The notes: generated from the sequence alone by a model not told the origin. DNA of 64,000 bases from Potentilla sterilis (GCA_963682095.1 OY821757.1:53627020-53691019), one strand, 5' to 3'; shown: positions 32,801 through 45,204, counted from the stretch's first letter. Made by a program: numbers and translations.

Positions 32801-34071
32801 CGACTTCATGTTGAATTAACAAATGCTCATTTCTAGTTGTGATCAGAATTCTACTTCCAGAACCAAACCAGTCTGGGTTTCCTGCCAAATATTCTAACTG
32901 GTTTGACTTATTCACATCATCAAGAATCAGAAGAACTTTTTTGCGACCTAACCACCTTTTTAATGCTCTGGCTCCTTCATGAAGGTCAAATATGTCATTA
33001 ACCTTTTTTGTCTGAAACATCCCAGAGAGAAGTTGCTTTTGCAAATTAAGTAGACCACCTTTTTCAACAGTCTCTCTGACATTGGTAAGAAGGAAAGTCA
33101 ATTCAAATTGACGAGAGATTCTCTCAGACACTGCTCTTACCATAGTTGTCTTACCAATCCCCCCCATTCCCCATATCCCAATGAAGCGGACGTCATCCAC
33201 CCCAACAGCCAAATGCAAAAAGACCGGCTGCAATCTTGAGTCCATTCCAACCAGATTTTCTACATAACTCAATGTTGGAAGTTGTAATTTTTCCAATATA
33301 TCTTCAACAATAGCTCTAATGAGCTTTCTTTCATACCTATAACACATAATATACTAAACTTATCAGGTCATTGATGTTGAGATTTAGTTATGAAAGTGTA
33401 TCTGCTTTGGACTACATTCTTTTATTCTTTTGTAATGACATTTAAAAAGCCTCATACTCTCAATTGATGATTTTCTGCCTATACTATTGTCTCATAGATT
33501 ATGAAGATCGAACAACTTAACTATTATAAATTAGTGCAATGGAAGAGGCAGAAAGAAAAAAGAAAATATATGCATACCAATCTTTAGAATTCCACCCAGA
33601 GAAACTTGCCACTTCAGTTAAAGCAGATCTCCACCTCTGCACTATCTCTCTGTCATCAGCAAACCTTTCTTCATGATTAGCAAAAGCTTCTCCAAAACTC
33701 CCTGTTTGCTTCCGTACATCAGAGGGATCAACATCATAGAAAATTGGCAGCACCCTTCCTCTTGCATTCATGCACTCTAGAATTTTCACAAGTTCATTCA
33801 AGCACCACGTTGACGATGCATAGTTTTGTGAGAGGACAATGACAGCAAATCTTGATTCCTCAATTGCAGCAAAAAGAGCTGGAGCAATAGCTTCCCCTTT
33901 CTGAAGTTCGGGATCATCCCTGAAAGTTATGATTCCCTGTTGTTCCAATGCAGTGTATAAGTTGTCTGTAAAAGCCCTGCGAGTATCCTCGCCTCTAAAG
34001 CTCAGAAAAACATCATATTTCCACTGAGGAGTTGAAGCGGAAAAAGATGTGGAGCTTCTTTCTTTGCTCAT
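29845..34071 (-). CDS. TIR-NB-LRR (TNL) disease resistance protein, intact
   Basis: An intracellular immune receptor of the tobacco N type. Exons (minus): 34071-33578, 33336-32241, 32132-31857, 31749-29845; all junctions GT-AG, total 3,771 nt, 1,256 residues. TIR (about 18-160): YDVFLSFRGEDTRRAF, and SSTWCLNELVKIL, where the family's NADase glutamate lies. NB-ARC (about 185-500): P-loop GIWGMGGIGKTT, kinase-2 KKVLLILDDV, GSGSRILITTRN, GLPLALEVLGS, FLDIACFF, MHDLLREMGHEIV. LRRs of LSGCSKL type run about 600-1000, then a C-JID-type domain (PGNEIPAWYNHQSVG). Exon order matches the family. A leader intron (34406-34084) lies upstream. Nothing looks broken. The effector it might recognise cannot be inferred. 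Close paralogues lie at 1-1100 and 25962-26590. Confidence 0.95.
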
Positions 34072-34083
34072 TTCCGGTGAGAC

Positions 34084-34560
34084 CTACTTTCCTACTTGTA
34101 GCAGATTACCTGTCAAAGGACTATATATGAGTAATCCCAGAAGCTATCAATACATATTCTAGACTTGTGGATTTAACAATCATGGCAATCATGCATGTTT
34201 GTTTCCTAGTGAATCAACTATAAATAAATAGTTATTCTTAAAATAAGTGTACAATTAGCTAGGGAAGCAATAAACATTAGGAAAATACTTGTGAACTACT
34301 TGTTTTCAGTAAGTCAGGAGCAGAGCTGCAGAGCAGAAACAGAGTAACATATATAAGCAAATCAAAAACAAACACAAACGTGGGATAGAAATCTATTGGA
34401 GCTTACCTTGGGTTTCCTGGGAATTCGAAGTTGGGATCAGATCGACTTAGAAGCCAAGTGGTGTGAGAGAGTCGAGTGGTGGAGAGAAGATTAGCTCTGC
34501 GTGAAGACTTGAGGAGAGACCAATAATAGCAACCTCCACCGTATAGCCATGTCATCTGGG
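34084..34560 (-). promoter_or_regulatory. 5' UTR, leader intron and upstream region of the TNL
   Basis: Minus-strand donor CCCAAG|GTAAGCTCC (GT at 34406) and acceptor AAGTAG before ATG 34071 define a leader intron of about 320 bp. The leader exon, about 34407-34550, contains CACTTGGCTTCTAAGTCGAT and is duplicated at 60885-61000. No clear TATA was identified. Confidence 0.6.
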
Positions 34561-34744
34561 TCCCACAGAGAAGAATTTTGCGTTTCGGGCTTTGCGTTTG
34601 AACAGACTTCTAAAACATTGAAATTACAGAACAGTCCCTGACATACCGTTACGGTGTCCTGAACCCCTTCAGAACCAGCTAAATTTTAAAACATAACTCT
34701 TCTCTTTCACCTCCATTATTTCCAGTCACACCAAACTCGCTCCT

Positions 34745-34777
34745 TCTCTCTCTCTCTCTGTCTCTCTCTCTCTCTGC
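34745..34777. repeat. (CT)n microsatellite in a 5' leader
   Basis: ctctctctctctctgtctctctctctctctg directly upstream of ATG 34787, typical of plant plus-strand 5' UTRs. Confidence 0.9.
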
Positions 34778-34786
34778 TTTGTGGAT

Positions 34787-34898
34787 ATGGAAGAAGAACC
34801 TCAGCCGGTGCAGATCGACGGACAGGGAGGCGGCGGAGACTTCACCACACTGGATCACTTCTGCCCCGACGACCGTTACTGGTTCTGCATGCGCGTCG
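34787..34898 (+). CDS. Orphan first exon of an unrecognised plus-strand gene
   Basis: ATG at 34787 after a CT-rich leader encodes MEEEPQPVQIDGQGGGGDF and then TTLDHFCPDDRYWFCMRV, ending at a possible donor GTCG|GTTCGTC (34899). Read on, the frame stops after seven more codons. Codon use is balanced and GC-rich, like a real plant first exon, and the following AT-rich DNA looks like an intron. No later exon was found before the copia-like and Tat-like insertions, so the gene may be split by them or truncated. I do not recognise the family. Confidence 0.45.
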
Positions 34899-35518
34899 GT
34901 TCGTCTTTTTTAAGTTCCCCTTAGTTTACTTGTATTGGAATCACTTAGCTTTTGATTGAACCTTAAAATTTGCAGTTTATGTATGCCTCTGCTTTTTTTA
35001 ATGTTGCTGTTTTGTTTTTTCTTCTTTATGTGATCTGCTTTGTATTTGATCTGTGTCGATTTTGGCTTCCGAGGGCAATTAAGTAATGACTGGTTTAGGT
35101 CCTTTAGTATATGAGAAAAGTTTCTAGAAGTGTAGAAGATTGGTTATTTGAGGTTAATTTTTAATGGGAGTGATTATTTTGTGCATCTAGCAAGCCCAAA
35201 ATTTGAGCTTTGTTGGTTGCTTTGTTAAACTAGGAGATAATTGAATGGGAAATACAGGAGTAGTGATTGTAGGAAGAGAAGAAATTAACTAAGAATATCA
35301 GTTTGTTAGAGTTGAATACTGACCCAGATGACATTGTGTGTGCAACTCAAATCAAAGTGATTATGTTGAGGCCTAATTAGAATGGGTTTTCTTAGGCATT
35401 GAATTTTGACATATTTGGAATCCTTTTTGTGTCTGGTGATGAATGATGTGTTTGGTAAAAGGATTCATGATTTACTAACGTTTGTAGAGAGAAACAAACG
35501 TTTGTATTTACTAATTAT
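34899..35518. other. AT-rich intron-like DNA
   Basis: T-rich with no ORF above noise, consistent with an intron of the orphan gene. It ends where copia-type LTR sequence begins. Confidence 0.4.
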
Positions 35519-35640
35519 GCTCTGATACCATAGCAAAAAGACTAGGACCACCTATTTATACTCAGTAACTAAACATCTATATTTACTCAGTGACAAAGGA
35601 ACACCAAAGTAAACGGTAACTCTTAACACCCCTCCTCAGC
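35519..35640 (-). repeat. Short copia-type LTR with PPT and a PBS-like site
   Basis: Minus strand: GCTGAGGAGGGG (PPT) then TGTTAAGAGTTACC...TTTTTGCTA (about 98 bp, 35628-35531, with GTATAAATAGG inside), then TGGTATCAGAGC (35530-35519), the initiator-Met primer site. A PBS directly after a 3' LTR suggests a tandem or rearranged small element. The partner LTR was not found. Confidence 0.5.
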
Positions 35641-35856
35641 TTGATGCTTGGATACAAGCTGCAAGCTGCTACAAAGAAAACTAATGTTCCTTAACACCCT
35701 CCTTAGTTTGAAGATTGAATACAAGATGCCAATACTTACTGAGATTATCAAAGAGGGCAGCAAATAAACTTTTTTTTCAACCAGGAGAAATGAGTGGAAG
35801 TGAAGACCAGAACTCCATATCTTGACATGCCTTTCTACAATTCATCATAGATTTGT

Positions 35857-37121
35857 TCACAGTCGGAGGACCAATTGTAAGGCTTCAGATTTCTTCCCGA
35901 GTGCTTGTTCCAAAGGAGCTTGCGACTGAGAGGGCTGCTGCTGCCCACCCTTAACAGGTGGAGCCATCTCACCAGCTCTATCTGAGGTTTTGGGCTTTAA
36001 CTGGTCAGAAACAATAAGAGCTGAAGCTTTCGACGAAGGTGTTACTACAATGGAAGCACCAGACACAGAAGTAGAAATAACAGTTGGTTGAACCGAAAAA
36101 GATCTTGAACTATTGCTTTCAGTTATAGCCTTAGGCACTTCTGCCAAAGCTAATTTGAACTGCTCTTCCCTGGTATCGATATCAACAGCTAAACTCTGAA
36201 CAGCTAAGGGAAATCCCATAGATGGAACTATTCTAACATCATGCACACCTTGCCTTTCTCCAGTTCCAAGTGAGGGAAAACTTTTATCAAGAACAACATT
36301 CTGAATACCAACTACACCCCCAGAAAGCATATTGTTGCCGTTGTTAAGACAACTGATGTCACATCTTCTTGAGTCAATAGCAGCTTTTCGGGAAAAAAGA
36401 ACATTCTTATTCCTGGAAAATATAGACTGGGAAGGTCGCAAATGGTCCTTACTGGTATACAAATTTCCAAGAGCTGGTAATGAAGATATAGTTGCAACTT
36501 GAGGTGTTGAATTGAAAGCAGCAGAAGGAACTAGCAAGCTTCCCCCATGTTGAGTAACTACATCCCCTTTTTTAGCAAAGCAACTATTTTCTTGACTGAT
36601 AAGAGATGGCAGACTGGCAGCAGAATGAAAGTCATTTTGCTGAGAAGTACCATTATTGAATGCTGCAAAATTGTATGGAATTCCACCATCATATTTGACA
36701 CTTGCAATAAGAGTTGGTGCATGAATAGATCCTCTAAAACTATCACCTTGTGTCATCATTTCAGTCTTGAACCTCTCAAAAATAGACTTTACAGTTTGAT
36801 TAATCTCATCTTCAGCGATCAACAAAAGAGACCTTAATTCTCTCATTGAAACAGAGGAGCTCAGTGCTTTGATTCTTATTATAGCTTTAATGGTAGCGAA
36901 TTCTGAGGGCAAACCATTAAGAACCGAGACTACTATATCTTCATCATCCATATAAACTCCCATTATAACAAGCTGATCACATATTGACTTGACCCGAAGT
37001 AAGTACCTGTCAATAGAGTCTGAGCCTTTTTGGATGTGGTATAAGGAGTTTGTGAGATTCATGATATTATACTGTGAATCATCAACATATTTCTCCTTAA
37101 GTCGACACCAAATTTCCCTAG
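35857..37121 (-). pseudogene. Copia-type gag gene (UBN2-like), C-terminal part
   Basis: A minus-strand frame, open from the element 2 insertion at 37121 to a stop at 35857. It starts with R-E-I-W-C-R-L-K-E-K-Y and continues LTNSLYHIQKGSDSIDRYLL, VLNGLPSEFATIKAIIR: the gag-polypeptide (UBN2) signature of Ty1/copia elements. About 300 low-complexity Ser/Pro-rich residues follow, with no zinc knuckle, protease or integrase. The N-terminal side continues at 59566-59650 beyond element 2. PPT and LTR-like sequences at 35531-35640 indicate a small gag-only copia element rather than a host gene. Now split by a 22-kb insertion and hence non-functional. Confidence 0.78.
37117..37121. repeat. Target-site duplication CCTAG (left) of element 2
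   Basis: CCTAG precedes TGTTTGGGCCG and recurs at 59561-59565. Removing the element restores the copia gag reading KTSR-EIW. Confidence 0.95.
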
Positions 37122-37956
37122 TGTTTGGGCCGAAATTGACATTTGTCAGAGATTAAGGATCGAGGCCCAAAGAGGTTATTTATTAAAGAATAATCTGATA
37201 TATATTAAATCTTCCCTTCTTAGAAAGGAATTGGGGTTCCTTTAGGAATCCGAGAAGGAGGTGGTTCAAGGTAATTGAATCCTAATTGATCTCCAAATGC
37301 TTGATACGCAAGTATTGGGGTTCTGCATTCTCTATATAAAGAAGTCTTATACAACTTGAAAAAGGTTCACAACCATCTTACAAACACACAAGCTTTTGCG
37401 CATCGCAAATCTTGCAAAGTCTCTCCGGAGCAAATTCTTACGCGTACTGCCTCCACAAACTACAAACAACCACCATCCAACCCTGCTGCAACCTTACGCC
37501 CGCGACTGGTCGCTGTATATTTGCGCGGTTGTCGAAGTGTGCTTTGTATTCGTGTGAGCGTCGCTAAGTCCAGTCGCCACATCTTGTGGTATATCGAGTC
37601 GCTATCTTGCATAGCAAACCATTCCCCGCGGTCTTGAATTGTTGCTGTGCTTTGCATCTCAGGATCGAAGTAAGAATTACTCAATCTAGAATAGGTTGAG
37701 AAGAAAATCCTAATAGATTTTTGTTAGATCTTGTTCGAGTCTCTTACGCGGGCCTAGTCAACGCCCGCGTAACAGTCGCTTGGTTAAGAAGTCAGGTATC
37801 GGGAGCAGAGAGATATACTCGCCAGAGGTCGCCCGCATCAAAGTTGTACCAACTCAAAGGTACTGGCACGCTCGTGCACATCACAAGAGGACTGAAATTG
37901 ATGTCCGCCACCCCCACGTGTTGACTGTTCGCCGAGTGCTGAATCTGACACGAACA
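37122..37956 (+). repeat. 5' LTR of element 2
   Basis: TGTTTGGGCCG...CTGACACGAACA, collinear with 58710-59560. It is related to the element 1 LTR mainly in the last 250 bp (cgcccgcgtaacagt, ttggtcaagaagtcag). Confidence 0.94.
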
Positions 37957-37982
37957 TTTTGGCACGCCCAGTGGGACAAGTG
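37957..37982 (+). other. Primer-binding-site region of element 2
   Basis: TTT then TGGCACGCCCAGTGGGAC, identical to element 1. Confidence 0.8.
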
Positions 37983-38017
37983 TCAAGATTGCGGGATCTA
38001 ATCCATATCGACGAATC

Positions 38018-40177
38018 ATGCCTTCTTGCAATAAACCAGAACACAAGTTGTGCACCCCGCACAACTCATTTGAGTGTAGAGGTTTAACAGAGGCGCAAGT
38101 AGGCCTCAAGTTTGGAGGTGTAATGACTACCATTGAGGATCTTACGGGGGTCACCAGTGATGGCAAAGGGATTCCTAGAAGTCCAGTAGGTGTTGGTAAC
38201 CAGAGTGATCCAACCAAGATGTAATGGACTCTTTGAACATGATGTTGACAAAGAAAGCATCAACAGATGACACTCTTCAGAGGATTGAAGTTAGTCTGAA
38301 AGAGCTGAGGACAGAACAGGTTGGACATTCATCCAACATTAATTGGTTAGCAGGCCAGCAGACGAAAACTGCCGACCAGATTGTTGCTTATGCTAGGAAC
38401 TTCAATGAGCAAGTGAAGACACAGCAGGAGCAGTTGACCAAAACCACGGCTGCTATTGAACAGTTATCAATATTGTTCAAACAAAAGATAGACTCTGAGG
38501 TGCAGGAAACAGAGGAACCAATTCAGCCTATAGTAATAGGAAGAAAACAAGAAAAGGGTTCTTCCAGCACGATACGGCCACATTTTCATCCTCAGGGGTT
38601 TAATGTTTCTGGATCTTCAAGACAAAGAAAAGGAGGTGGAAGGCTTCATGATCCTCCATCTGATGAAGAAAACGAGGAGTCAGGAAGAGGAGAAGTCCAA
38701 GCTCTCACTCTAGATGCTGTGGATAAACTGTTCAAAGAAAAGATGAGGGCTATGCATGGCTTGCCAGATGCCAACAGAAGTTATGCTAATCCACTTCCCA
38801 GAGAGGTGAATGCACTTCCATGGTCGCAAAACTTTAAACATATCTGATTTACCCAATTCTCTAGGGATTCCTCGGAAGACGCTGAGACTCATATTACTCG
38901 CTTTAACAACGAGTGTGGTCCCTATGCAGAGAATTCCATACTCAAGCTGCGAGTATTTGACACTTCATTAACGGGGTCAACTTTAGCATGGTATAAGGAT
39001 TTAGCGCCAGGGTCAGTTCCAGACTGGAGGACTATGGAAATCCTGTTTAGAACCATGTTTAGGGTTGTTGAGGCTAAGGTCACCGTTAAGGTCTTTGCTG
39101 AAGTAGAACAACAACCCGAAGAGTCAGCCATGGCTTATCTAAAATGCTTTAAGTTGCAATTGACCAAATGCAAAGATAAGCTTTCAGAGGACAGTATAGT
39201 TGACTTGGCTATTGCAGGACTAGATGAGGAGGTTCAGGCTGGCTTTCAGCAGGTGTATGTTACTAACATGGCTGATCTGACCAATAGGTTGGCCAGCCAG
39301 CAACATTGGATTAATCGGATGAAGGAGAAAAGAGAGAAGAAGAAAGACATCCCATTATCTTATTATCCAGGCACTTTGAAGCCTAAGCTGGGTGCCTCGC
39401 CTGGTTTAAAGACGGTTGTAACAGTACAAGTAGAGTCATCTCCAATCCTCACTTAGATTGAGGAGGATGAGGAAGAAGGAGTAGCGGTTGTAGAAGTGGT
39501 TGACCAAATGCAAAGATAAGCTTTCAGAGGACATTATAGTGGACTTGGCTATTGCAGGACTAGATGAGGAGGTTCAGGCTGGCTCTCAGCAGGTGTATGT
39601 TACTAACATGGCTGATCTGACCAATAGGTTGGCCGACCAGCAACATTGGATTAATCAGATGAAGGAGAAAAGAGAAAAGAAGAAAGGCATCCCATTATCT
39701 TATTATCCAGGCACTTTGAAGCCTAAGCTGGGTGCCTCGCCTTGTTTAAAGACGGTTGTAACGGTACAAGTAGAGTCATCTCCAATCCTCACTTGGGTTG
39801 AGGAGGATGAGAAAGAAGGAGTAGCGGTTGTAGAAGTGGTTGGCCGCCAGCAATTACAATCAAAGAATGTGAGACTGTCCAAGGAGCCAATCAAGGTCGT
39901 GACTTCTGTACCCACTAAATCCGCTTTTGAGTCATATACCTATAATGCCTACAAAGCTCCAGAGATCTTACTCGAACTGTTTAAACAAGGGCGGCTTCAA
40001 CATGAAGCAGGTTTCGTTCCCAAGCCAAACTACATGGCGGGGAAGAAGTATTGCAGCTTTCATAACATGAATAACCACTATACCAAAGACTGTATTAAGC
40101 TCAAGGATCAGATCCAAACATGGATTAATGATGGTGTCATAAAGGTGGAAGCTGCCAAGGAACCCACTTGGACATAA
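38018..40177 (+). pseudogene. gag: Gag of element 2 (degraded)
   Basis: ATG at 38018 (MPSCNKPEHKLC ... CRGLTEAQ) aligns with the start of element 1 gag. The coding trace breaks at a TGA in 38221-38224, at 38846 and at 39454. Retrotrans_gag homology includes FKLQLTKCKDKLSEDSIVDL and DLTNRLASQQHW. A 340-bp direct duplication (39161-39500, 39501-39840) repeats the end of the gag domain; since 340 is not a multiple of three it also shifts the frame. After it SYTYNAYKAPEIL and the first knuckle YCSFHNMNNHYTKDC (about 40050) follow. Not functional. Confidence 0.85.
39161..39840. repeat. 340-bp tandem duplication inside gag
   Basis: tgaccaaatgcaaagataag begins both 39161 and 39501, and tagaagtggt ends both copies. 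Substitutions between them (for example ctcacttagattgag against ctcacttgggttgag) show it is an old duplication, not an assembly artefact. Confidence 0.9.
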
Positions 40178-40195
40178 TCTAAGCCATTCCCTAAT

Positions 40196-42585
40196 GTGAA
40201 CGTGATAGATTTTATTCCTAGGTCATGTCAAGAATTGGAGCCTAGCAAGCAGGTTTTCAAGTTTGCAAATTATACATATGATGCACATAAGGCCCCAGAA
40301 ATTTGGGAATTCTTGGTCCAGGAGGGGATGGTTAATCCTGATAACACTCGCCTGCCACAAAGGGAGACAACGCCTAGCGAATCCTATTGTACTTTTCATC
40401 ATTCTAACGACCATCATACCTTCAGGTGTGTTGTGTTAATCGATCAAATTCAAGAATGGTTGAATGATGAAACTTTGAAGTTTGCTAAAGAAACGATGGC
40501 TTCTATCCCTGAGTTTTGGGTAAATGCCATCGACGAGAATAAATCAGAAGCAAAACAGCAAACAAACAATAATACGCATCCGCCAGGGCAGGAAGAGATG
40601 GTGCTAGTACCATGTTCTAAGTTATGTCTTAATTGTAAAATTGGTTGTCACCTGCCTATAACATATGAAGAGCTGCAGATTGCACTTAAGGAGGCATACA
40701 GAAAGCCTTAGAAAAGGTCAAGCAAACTCATCCAGCTCCTGAACGATCCAGGTCTGATGATTACAAGCGGGCGAAGTACCATCATAATGAGCAGGAGACT
40801 TATGCCAGCAAGCTGAGGTCTCGGCCAGATCCAGGACCTACTGGGGTCAGGTCTGTACCAGTTTATGGTCCTTCCAGAATATTGGATCCAGATGTTACAA
40901 ATAAGCCTTATGTTCCACCGGTGTCAAGTTCAGAGCTTAAGACTGACATGTGGTATCGACAGCAGAATGGTAAAGCTGTGGAGATACTTTCTAGTCAGAC
41001 TAAGAACATGCAGAAGCGGTATGGCAAAGCAAAGAGAACTCTGAATGCTTTGGCCAAGGGGGAGCTGACCTTAGAGGAGCTCCCGGTTCCGGTTGAACAC
41101 ATATGGGAGACTTACAAGCGGTATAAGGTCAAAACATATGTTGACGCTCGCCGAGCACGAAATAGAGACATTTCACCGCCTCAAAGAAAAAGTGTTCACG
41201 AGAGGCTTTCGGAGCAAAATTAAGCAGTGGGTGCACCTATCAATTCAGCAAGGAGGAGATTAGTCTACTCCCCAGAAAGAGAGTCCGTTAGATCTGTCGC
41301 ATCAAACCGGCCAGATCCTTTACCCAAAAAGAGCATCCCAGAGGCTGGAGTAAAGAGGGACTTCCACTATCATGAAATGGAAACCTAAAGAGGCGAGTGT
41401 CACTAAAGCTACAGGTGCAACATGGGTTCCTGAGGGGCAAGCAGTTGCTAAGGAATCCAAGCTAGCGAAGGCAGAGCCAACCAAGCCTGTTATGATCTTG
41501 GCTCGGTCAAAATCCTCGGATATCCCTCCCGGTATGTCTTTACCTCAATACGTGGCACAAAAGCTAGGTACCGACCCACCTCCGAGAAAAGCGGAGAGTG
41601 AGTCCAAATCCCAGCCTTCGGACCCGGTGACCGACGAAGATCTACTAGAGGCGGATGATGAGACGTTGGAAGATGATGAAGAATTTTTGGACGAGGATGA
41701 AGCCATCTTAGACTGTAACATGGTTGCATTGGATCCAGAGGTGTTGGATTGCTACATGACATTTATCTTATCTTCAGCTTATGCCTTGCCAGCACCTGTG
41801 CCTACTTCTCAATTCATCCCAGAAGAAGGGAAGGACAAGCCAATTTACCATATACAAGAACCTCAAGATGAGGCAGTGACGAGCATGGAAGGAGAAAGGT
41901 CTCAATCCACCCACAAACCTGCAGAGGGGTTGGTTGACATTCTAAAGCTAAGTGTGGTGTTTTCAAAGCCTACATTCACTATGTCTCAACACCTCAAACC
42001 TCTTTATGTATCACCATAGGTGGCGGGTTTCAAAGTTAACAAAATTCTCATCGACACAGGAGCCGCGGTGAGCATATTACATTTAATACTTTGGAAAAGC
42101 TCAAGATTCCTAAGAAAAAGATTATAGGTATCACTATGAAGGTCAGAGGCTTCGCTGGTGCGATAACCCCAACCAGTGGTATCTTAATGCTCAAAATAAA
42201 ACTTGGGCCTTCTGATGCTTTTCAGTGACTCATTGTCACAGAAACCAATGCCCCATATAGTATGATCCTGGGGAGAGATTGGATCCACAAAACACTTTCG
42301 GTTCCATCATCATTACATCAACAGATGATCATGTGGGATCCGGTGACCGACATTCCGTTACTGATCAAGGCGGATGAATGTCCTTATTCAGTAGCAGCTT
42401 GCTCACTTGAAGCTGACTACTATTATAGCTCTATTAGACCTCTCAAGATTGAGGGTATTGACAACAAAGGACATCCAACTGGGGTGAACTCAACTAATCT
42501 CATTCGGTGGGGCTTGACACAAGCCAAATCAGACTATTCCAGGCCAGTCTCCATCGATTTCTTACCAAATAATGTCAATGAGTGA
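40196..42585 (+). pseudogene. Knuckle, spacer and protease region of element 2
   Basis: Second knuckle module YCTFHHSNDHHTFRC (about 40385), linker frames 40882-41223 and 41372-42019, then the protease trace LIDTGAAVSIL (about 42050) and MILGRDWIHKTLSVPSSL (42262). The DTGA active-site motif is preserved, but frameshifts and stops (40709, 41221, 42018, near 42090) separate the parts. It ends FLPNNVNE-stop at 42585, overlapping the next start. Confidence 0.8.
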
Positions 42586-45204
42586 CAACCTCACAGTTAA
42601 GGAAACAGAAGCCTTTGCTTCTATGATGCAACTTTTGGCTATTTGTAGAGAGGAGCAATTGGCTTGGAAGGCGGTCGCTCTAGTTGAGTGTATAGATGAA
42701 GACGAGACAGTAACTATAGAAGAGGTGGGGGCTATACAACCAGCCCCAGCAACATTAGATGATACTCCACCTAAGGTACGTGATCCAGTGGAAAAAGTTA
42801 ATCTAGGCACTACTGAAGAACCTATGGAAGTTGGGATCAGCCAGTACTTAGAACCAGAATTTAGGCAGTAACTAATTGAGTTGTTGCAAGAATTTAAAGA
42901 CTGCTTTGCAGAAAAATATCAAGATATGCCTGGACTATCAAAGGAATTGGTCTGCTATCGTTTACCTAATAGGAGGGATTCAGACCAGTCAGGCAGGAGC
43001 AAAGACGGATGAATGCTGAAACTGTAATAGCGGTTAAGAAGGAGGTTCAGAGCATGCTTCATGCAAGAATTATCAGGCCTGCCAAAATATTCACAATGGC
43101 TGGCGAACGTTGTTCCTGTTAAGAAAAAAAATGGCAAAATCAGAGTCTGTGTTGATTATAGAGATCTCAATGCTGCATCACCAAATGATATTTACCCTAT
43201 GCCTATTGCAGACATGCTAGTTGATGTAGTGGCAGGACACGAGATGTTATTTTTCATGGATGGGACGGCTGGCTATCATCAAATTCCAATTTATGAGCCC
43301 GACATCCCTAAGACTGCTTTTCGCTGTCCTGGTTTTACAGGGGCTTTTGAATACCTCAGTATGTCATTTGGCCTAACCAATGCAGGGGCAACATATCAAC
43401 GTGCTATGAATCTAATATTCCATGATATCCTAGGGGTATTTTAGAGGTTTACATTGATGACGTGGTGGTAAAATCGAAGCGGAAGAAAGACCACATTATT
43501 CACCTTCGAGATGTATTCACCAGAATGAGAAGGCACCAACTCAGAATGAATCCAACAAAATGTGTGTTCGGGGTTCGTGCAGGAGATTTCTTGGGGTTTG
43601 TGGTGCATGAACGGGGCATTGAAGTGTCTAGATATAAGGCACAAGCCGTTTTGGAGGCTCCAGCACCTAGAAACAAGAAGGAGCTTTAAAGTTTGTTATG
43701 CAAGATCAATTTCCTCAGAAGGTTCATATCCAACTCAGCTGGAAAGATTGCTCCTTTTTCCTCTCTTTTGAAACTCAAGGACGTGGAAAACTTCAAATGG
43801 GGACCTGAACATCAAGCAGCATTTAATAATTAAGGAATATCTGGCGAGCCCGCCAGTATTACAGCCTCCACGACAAGGGATCCCACTCAAATTATATATT
43901 TCTGCTTCTAGCAGCTCTATTACAGGACTGTTAGCTCAGGATGAAACAACCAATGAAGGAAAGAAAATCGAATATGCGGTTTATTACCTTAGCATGACTT
44001 TGTTAGACGCAGAAACTAGGTACTCACCAATTGAAAGGTTATGTTTAGCGTTGTACGTACTTTGCCGGTATCAAATTTCGTCATTACATGCTTTCTTTTA
44101 CCACTATTGTGGTAGCTCAGACTGACTTGGTGAAGTATATGCTTACTAAACCTATCTTGAGAGGTAGGGTTGGCAAGTGGATTCTGGCCCTATCTGAATT
44201 TTCTTTACAATATGCTCCTTTGAAGGCAATGACTGGACAAGCGATTGCTGATTTCTTGCTCCATCACCCTCTTGACGAAGAGATTCCAGAACAAAGTTGG
44301 TCTGTAGCCATGATCAGGACTCAACCTTGGGTGATTCACCGTTGTGTATTGAGTTTTTTGTAGTAGTGTTTGATGGTAGTAGTACTGATTCTTTGGCGGG
44401 TACGGGCATTTGTATCCAAGGTCCAACTGGAACCAAGCATTCATAATCTTTTCAATTAGAATGGACTTGCACCAACAACCAAGCAGAATATGAGGCGCTA
44501 ATCATTGGTTTGGAATTACTGTTGGATATGGAGCTAAGGAGATTGAGGTTTATGGAGATTCTTTATTGGTCATCAACCAACTCACTGGAGTATATAAATG
44601 TCTTTCTTTTCATCTGGTACACTATTGGGAACGAGCATCAGAATTACTTGAACAATTTGCTAATGTGGTGCTTGACTTTGTCCCTCGCGAGAAGAACTTT
44701 GCGGCCAATGAATTGGCACAATTGGCAACAGGCATTAGCTTGGCTCATGGCGTTAAGGAAATAATCTTGAAAGTAGAATGAAGAACTTTACTATCTTTTG
44801 TCGTTTGCCGAGAACAACGAGATGAGTGGTTGGTTGCTACAGTTGAGCCAATTGATATAGATTAGCGACAACCGATCATCCAATATTTACAAAACCCCTC
44901 TGCACCATCAGCGAGACGGGTCAGATACTTTGCCACCAATTATTTACTTAAGGGCGATGAGTTACTTCGCAGAGGTGAAGATGGTATTGACCGTAGGTGT
45001 GTCTATGGCATAGAAGCCAAAAGGCTCATGCGATAGGTACACCTTGGCGTTTGTGGTTCGCATCAGAGTGGACCAAAGATGAGGTGGCTTATTCGTAGAT
45101 ACAGATATTATTGGCCATCTATTCTTAAAGATTGTATCAGTTTTGCACAAGGTTGCATTGATTGTCAAGTTCATGGGCCAGTTCAATGAATTCTCAATAT
45201 ATCC
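42572..45204 (+). pseudogene. pol: RT and RNase H domains of element 2
   Basis: Starts in the ATGAGTGA overlap (MSDNLTVKETEAF). RT motifs RVCVDYRDLNAASP and FFMDGTAGYHQI (43130-43290) are clear. The YIDD box (about 43453) is out of frame because of a one-base loss near 43440. RNase H traces (ETRYSPIERL, 44010) and the second RNase H (NNQAEYEALIIGLELL, about 44475) are spread over several frames. At least eight stops or shifts. Homologous throughout to 14716-16880. Confidence 0.85.
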
